DNA from: Hyaloperonospora brassicae
Taxonomy: Eukaryota; Oomycota; Peronosporomycetes; Peronosporales; Peronosporaceae
Assembly: GCA_947650285.1 (NCBI GenBank)
Contig: CANTFL010001447.1
Coordinates: forward strand, 62,001 to 126,000
Direction: 5' to 3'
Length of the DNA stretch: 64,000 bases
Below are positions 59,600 to 64,000 of the stretch, piece after piece. The notes under the pieces were generated by a model. It searched no databases and had not been told where the DNA came from. It saw only the letters and a list, made by a program, of their open reading frames with translations. The stretch's first letter is position 1; each line of letters starts with the position of its first letter. Position numbers and translations under genes: made by a program.

Positions 59600-62239
59600 A
59601 GTGCGCCGCCCGAGTCTCGTCCAACGTGGCGACCGGCCGCTCGATTGACTCGATACAGCGACTCCAATCGCCTCTGCGGCAGCAGACGATCCGTTCGCGT
59701 CCGACGAGTGCGACTGCGCCGACTCTCTCTGTTTCCGGCGGTGGCTCTCTCTGGTCGTGCAATGCAAGCGCAGGCGAGAGCCGACGACCTGCGTCGAGCT
59801 CGGGCCCTGAGTCTCTGCAATCACAATCGCTCGGCGTCACGGACTGCTGCGCGCGACGAGGAGCGAGCGAGCGACGAACGCGAGGGGTACGTCTGCGACA
59901 AGTGGCTACCGCTGGTCAAGAGCTGCCATGTGCCTTCGACTGGCAGTGTCCTTTGATCGAGGCAGACACTACTCGTGCGCGCATCAACAACTTGTCAGCT
60001 AGTGGGAACCCAATGCGGCGTGCGCCGGCACTTTCACGCGCTGTCGTTGTGGACGGGCACTGGCAACACGTACAGAAGGGCCTGCAGTCGTGTCCCGAGT
60101 CGCGGCACGCCATTGCGCCGGCACACACGACCGGTGCTCACTGTGACCTTCTTCTTCATGCGTAGCATTGCTGCGTGCCGTCGGGTCATGTGTCATGCTA
60201 CGAACGTGGCTACAACGTCCGACAATGTCTCTCTCTCCTTCTGTCGAAGTATGCCGTGCTCCCTACAGCTACAGCAGTTGCAGTTGCAGCCAGAGACAAT
60301 CGCACAGTCCATATGCCTCTTATTCCTGCGCCACGTGTCGACACGTGCGACTCATTAGCTCTCGCGCACTTGTGGACAGACAACACGTCCATTCCGTCGG
60401 TGCTGAAGATCGCTCGACGCTGTTGACCTCACGCGACAGCGAGTCACTCACTACCCATGAGCGAGTCGCCCATGCGACTGGTTTTTGTTGGGTTTCGTAC
60501 CGCGTGAAAAATTGCATAGTGGACAGCCTCTCAGCCGTTCGACCATGTGGACACCGCTAGTAAACAAGTGGCTGCTCTTTCGACGGATCTGTTGTTCCTT
60601 CGCGCTGGTCAGTGCAGAGGATACCATCGCCGTGTCGAAGAGAGCCGAACACAAGACGAGCAGCAGCTCCAGTATGCAGTTAGTATCGCTCGTACCTTCT
60701 TTTGCGCACGAAGCTGACACATACTCCCGAGCGGCAGGGACCTTTCAATAGGAATCCCAGCGTCCCCAATATCCTCCGCATGTCATGTACAATCGACTCG
60801 TCCGTGAGGCGTTGAGGCTCCAGTAAAGGATCCCATCTCGCTGTGGTCTCTACATCTCACCACGAGCAAATGCTGTGCACTACTGACCGCTCGTCCGGAT
60901 CGACTGACCGCTCGTCCGGATCGACTGACCGCTTGACTGTATCATAGTTCCATAGACAGCAATGCTGCTGAACTCTCTGGATGGTATACACCTTAACGAC
61001 CAACGCCAAAAGGTACTGCTTTAACAACATCGGATCGCTGATCCTAGATTTTATCCTTTGCTCTGTTTTGTCCTGGGCGCGCAGTCTGTAGGCGATAGAA
61101 GCCGACCCAGTCTCAATATCGCGGCTCTGGCACCGACGTGTGGTGGTGCCCCGTGCTGGATGAGCTAGTGTATTGCCGAGCAAATGGTGTAGAGAAGGGC
61201 AGCCGCTCACGTCGAGTTCGCAACCTTTACTGATTTTGCGATGGCAGCCACACGACGCTATTCACCTGAAAATGCAGCGTCCAACGCATAAGGCTACGGC
61301 TGTGTTTGCCAGCATTCGTCAGTTCGTCGTCTGGGCTGGAAGGTCATCGTAAAAAGCTCGTGACAATCGCTCTGTATCGTACAAACTCATGGATCACTCG
61401 TTTTGTGGCATTCTTGAACATGTCCACGATTGACCAAAGCTAATCTCTAAAGAAGGCAACAGTAGCCGAGAGGCCGCGCCACAGTAGAACGCAGCGCAAA
61501 CGCAACTGTGACCCCACTACGTTTGTGCACGCACGATACGTCGCACGAGCGATTGCAGCATTAAGTTGGCAGTTCACGTAATACTGCTTACTTCTTTAGG
61601 TCCTTGGAACTGATGGTTGGCACTTTTTTGCTGTGTACGAGCGTAATACTTGCCAGCCATGTAGTGGTCATGGCCAGTAACGAACGACGCATATCTCTCT
61701 TCTTTGTCCGACCCGTAGTACATGTTTATCGAACAATTGACGCAGCGATGTAGCAAATGTCGAGCAATAACTGTCGTCTACAGTGCGCTCCACAAATCTT
61801 TTTATTCTTCTACTTCTTTGTTGTGCAACAGAAGTTTTGCTGCTCCGTCAGCGCCGAATGTAGAATCGGAGTGCTCTGTTTCGTACAGCTCAATGAGCAT
61901 AAACCACTCGGATACGAAAAGCGTGTCTGCTTCACGCGAGTCTTTCCTGCGTACGCCGGTGAGCTGAAAAGGTTGTTCGGGCATTCAGACCTACGTTCAT
62001 CCCCATCCTCGGGGGCACTTTTCTCGATCTCGGGGCAAGCAGCAAGTAGCTGTCTGTACAGTGACATCGCGTAGCATTATTCATCCTCCACTTCATGAAG
62101 CGACGCCAGTACCCGCACCACATCCTCTGAGGTTCTGCACACGAACAAGGCTATGATCACTTAATCCGTTGCAACGTACATATCCTCCCCTTTGTCCTTA
62201 CAACGCGTGCGCAAGGCGAAGCATTTACGCGGGTCTATG
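59600..62239. other. Intergenic, no recognised gene
   Basis: Many short frames on both strands, none with a domain. The minus-strand frame 61,210-60,857 is open for 117 codons from a GTG but is otherwise unsupported. The minus-strand frames 61,984-61,802 and 61,756-61,574 could be exons (EWFMLIELYETEHSDSTFGA, NMYYGSDKEERYASFVTG) of an unknown gene. Confidence 0.3.
60883..60935. repeat. 21-base tandem repeat
   Basis: Two exact units of ctgaccgctcgtccggatcga and a third, partial one. On the minus strand the unit encodes RSVDPDE, repeated in frame. Confidence 0.9.
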
Positions 62240-62545
62240 TATTTTTCTTACATGCGAAGCCCCGAAAGCCCGCGGTGCGAGCGAGAGTTTGTACGTCTGG
62301 GAGCCCAGGTCCGACCTGGTCAACGATCTGACCCTCTTTGCGAGCTCCTCGATCGTCCGGTCGTCGCTCTTGATGTCTTTGCGGGAGGCTGCGCCTACTG
62401 CTGTGTCATTCGACTTCGTAAGACCGTCAATAACGGTACGGTCGTACCCCGTGCCGACTGATTTGCGTAAAGGCGCATGTATACGATAGAGCGTGACCTC
62501 GTTGAGGTGTGTGATAGTTGCATTACGAGCAGCAGTACTTGTTTG
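62240..62545 (-). CDS. Candidate coding exon, product unknown
   Basis: On the minus strand one frame is open for about 100 codons without an ATG. It has mostly G or C in the third codon position and reads ITHLNEVTLYRIHAPLRKSV, then DIKSDDRTIEELAKRVRSLT. A pyrimidine-rich stretch before its start ending in AAG could be an acceptor, and GTAAGA at its end a donor. So it looks like an internal exon. I recognise no family, and the partner exons were not found with certainty. Confidence 0.3.
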
Positions 62546-64000
62546 TCGAAAGAAAAAAGTAATCCTGTTTGGACAGTAGAACTACATCCCAAGTTTTTGA
62601 GCCTGTATTTCTGCTGTTCGTACAAGATTCCTTTCTTATATTATAGATGCATGCTATCTTGGCCTTCGTAACACGCATCGCCGGATCTTTCATTGCATCT
62701 ACATATATGTAAATCCTTCTTTTGTTAGTCGGTGTCGAAAGTACCTTTGCGAACTTCTATTCTGTCTTCCATCGAAGAAGTCGCAAAGAAGTCTAGTCAA
62801 GCAATTGAGTCAATTGAAGTTTTGTAAGGGGGGTGAGGTACGTTGTAAGCTTCGAGCGTAGCCCTATGGTATCGTCGTATCATCGGGAGTTAGGTCAATG
62901 GCATCAATCGTTTCCGCTCAGTGTTGACTGCTTCGGAAATATAAGCTACAAATACGAAAGATATAATATCCCATAGGAAGCGACTACGTGTTCACATGCT
63001 TATAAATTGTATTGTAGTTGTAGTATTGGTGGAAAAACATCATGAGTATCGTTCAGAAGATTATAATTGACGTACTCTAACACTCGAAACCTGAGCTCTG
63101 TTGAACAACTTTGCTGCATCGACAAATCTGCATCCATCTTCACGGTTTCTAGACGTCCATCTGCATATCATAAACAACACGACCGATTCTGACAGATTTG
63201 CTAGTGACCTATACTGGCATCTTTGTTGCTTGACATCGTGACACTTCATCAGCATCGCGCAATCTATCAGCTTACTAGTCGCATTGCGTGTCTGTAAGCA
63301 GATGCATGATCACCTACATAAGCACCTAAGCTTCTGTGAGCCGCTTAGTATGTTGTTCCTTCCGGCTACCGTGTTAAAGACGTCGTCTAGCGACGCATGT
63401 ATCCGTTCCTGAGACATCCGTTACATTATTTGTTGTAAAGAGACACTACGACACAGCGCTTCCTTTTCCATCCATGTACTACGTCACCGTCAAGATTACA
63501 CACATGCATACCACGTCCAACCAGTTTGATTCGAATAAAATAGGTACATGAACGTGACCTTACATACAACACAAAGATATCACTGTCAGGCTACACCTGA
63601 TAGGCCAACACACATTTTCCTTCTCCCAAAATGCCTGACGACTGAAGAACTCGCAAGAGTTCGGACGAAATATGTAAGTGGGGAAATTGAGATGATACAC
63701 GTGGAGAGACCTGAGCGATCGCACAATGTGTTCATTTGCACGTCTAGTACCTCGTCGTCGTCCGAGCATTTTCGATTCTTCCCTTTTGCAATGTACAGTT
63801 GTGTAAATGCATTCTTCGACGCATTTGTTATTATCTTATCTTGTGGTGCACTCTTCTATTGTATTTCGTTCATTTGGTGCATTTTGCTCGGCGCGGCATG
63901 CAGTTCTCCTGCATTGTCGTTGCGTCATTTTAGTCGACTCGGGTCGCAGATGGTCGACGCATTGACGACTGTTGCACGAAAAGAGCACTTAAGAATGCCG
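62546..64000. other. No gene seen
   Basis: Only short frames without motifs on both strands. The stretch is moderately AT-rich, and no repeat of note was found. Confidence 0.4.

Noticed and set aside
59400..59840. Cys-rich N-terminal extension of the START-like gene
   Set aside because: The Cys run is translation of a CAA/CGA simple repeat, and a good ATG follows at 59,399.
1..64000. CRISPR arrays, rRNA, prokaryotic operons, RXLR or CRN effector genes
   Set aside because: I looked for regular spacer arrays, rRNA stretches, signal peptide plus RXLR-EER and LFLAK motifs and found none that hold up.

Overview
The window looks like a piece of an oomycete nuclear genome, most likely Peronosporales (Phytophthora or downy-mildew type). 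The reasons are the style of the Ty3/gypsy elements (pol with two RNase H modules, a chromodomain tail and an extra antisense reading frame), short GT-AG introns of about 60-85 bases, GC-rich third codon positions in the host genes, and a sharp split into a repeat-dense half and a gene-bearing half. The genus is not determined.

Positions 1-12,250 hold a decayed Ty3/gypsy retrotransposon on the plus strand: gag, zinc knuckles, aspartic protease, reverse transcriptase, RNase H, a second archaeal-type RNase H, integrase and chromodomain. It runs off the left edge and is broken by many stops and frameshifts. Downstream of pol lies an antisense reading frame of about 790 codons (10,107 to 7,731), then a possible LTR and a leader-like block extremely dense in GATC. 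Positions 12,249-14,640 hold a second element: LTR, primer-binding site, gag with one CCHC knuckle and a protease, but no pol.

Positions 14,700-46,000 are an AT-rich graveyard. Four copies of one LTR family lie at about 14.7k(+), 32.1k(-), 38.6k(-) and 41.8k(+). Two of them (14.7k and 32.1k) are followed, in opposite orientations, by the same internal layout, with gag about 3 kb from the LTR. Between them sit a minus-strand integrase/chromodomain fragment (19.5-21.3k) and a plus-strand element with a recognisable but dead protease-RT-RNase H-integrase-chromodomain series (22.7-28.3k). Further gag and RT scraps lie at 36.6k and 44.0k, and a tRNA-derived (SINE-like) fragment at 37.9k.

Positions 46,875-64,000 form the gene-bearing part. 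A FANCF-like gene and NDOR1/TAH18 (diflavin reductase for cytosolic Fe-S assembly) lie in tandem on the minus strand. NDOR1 is divergent from a mitochondrial succinate-semialdehyde dehydrogenase, and a 134-base tandem duplication lies between them. A START-like coiled-coil protein gene lies at 58.0-59.4k. Between and beyond are several coding-like stretches I could not identify, simple repeats, and a perfect 15-bp hairpin.

The host genes do not form an obvious pathway: DNA crosslink repair, Fe-S cluster assembly and GABA-shunt metabolism are neighbours by position only.
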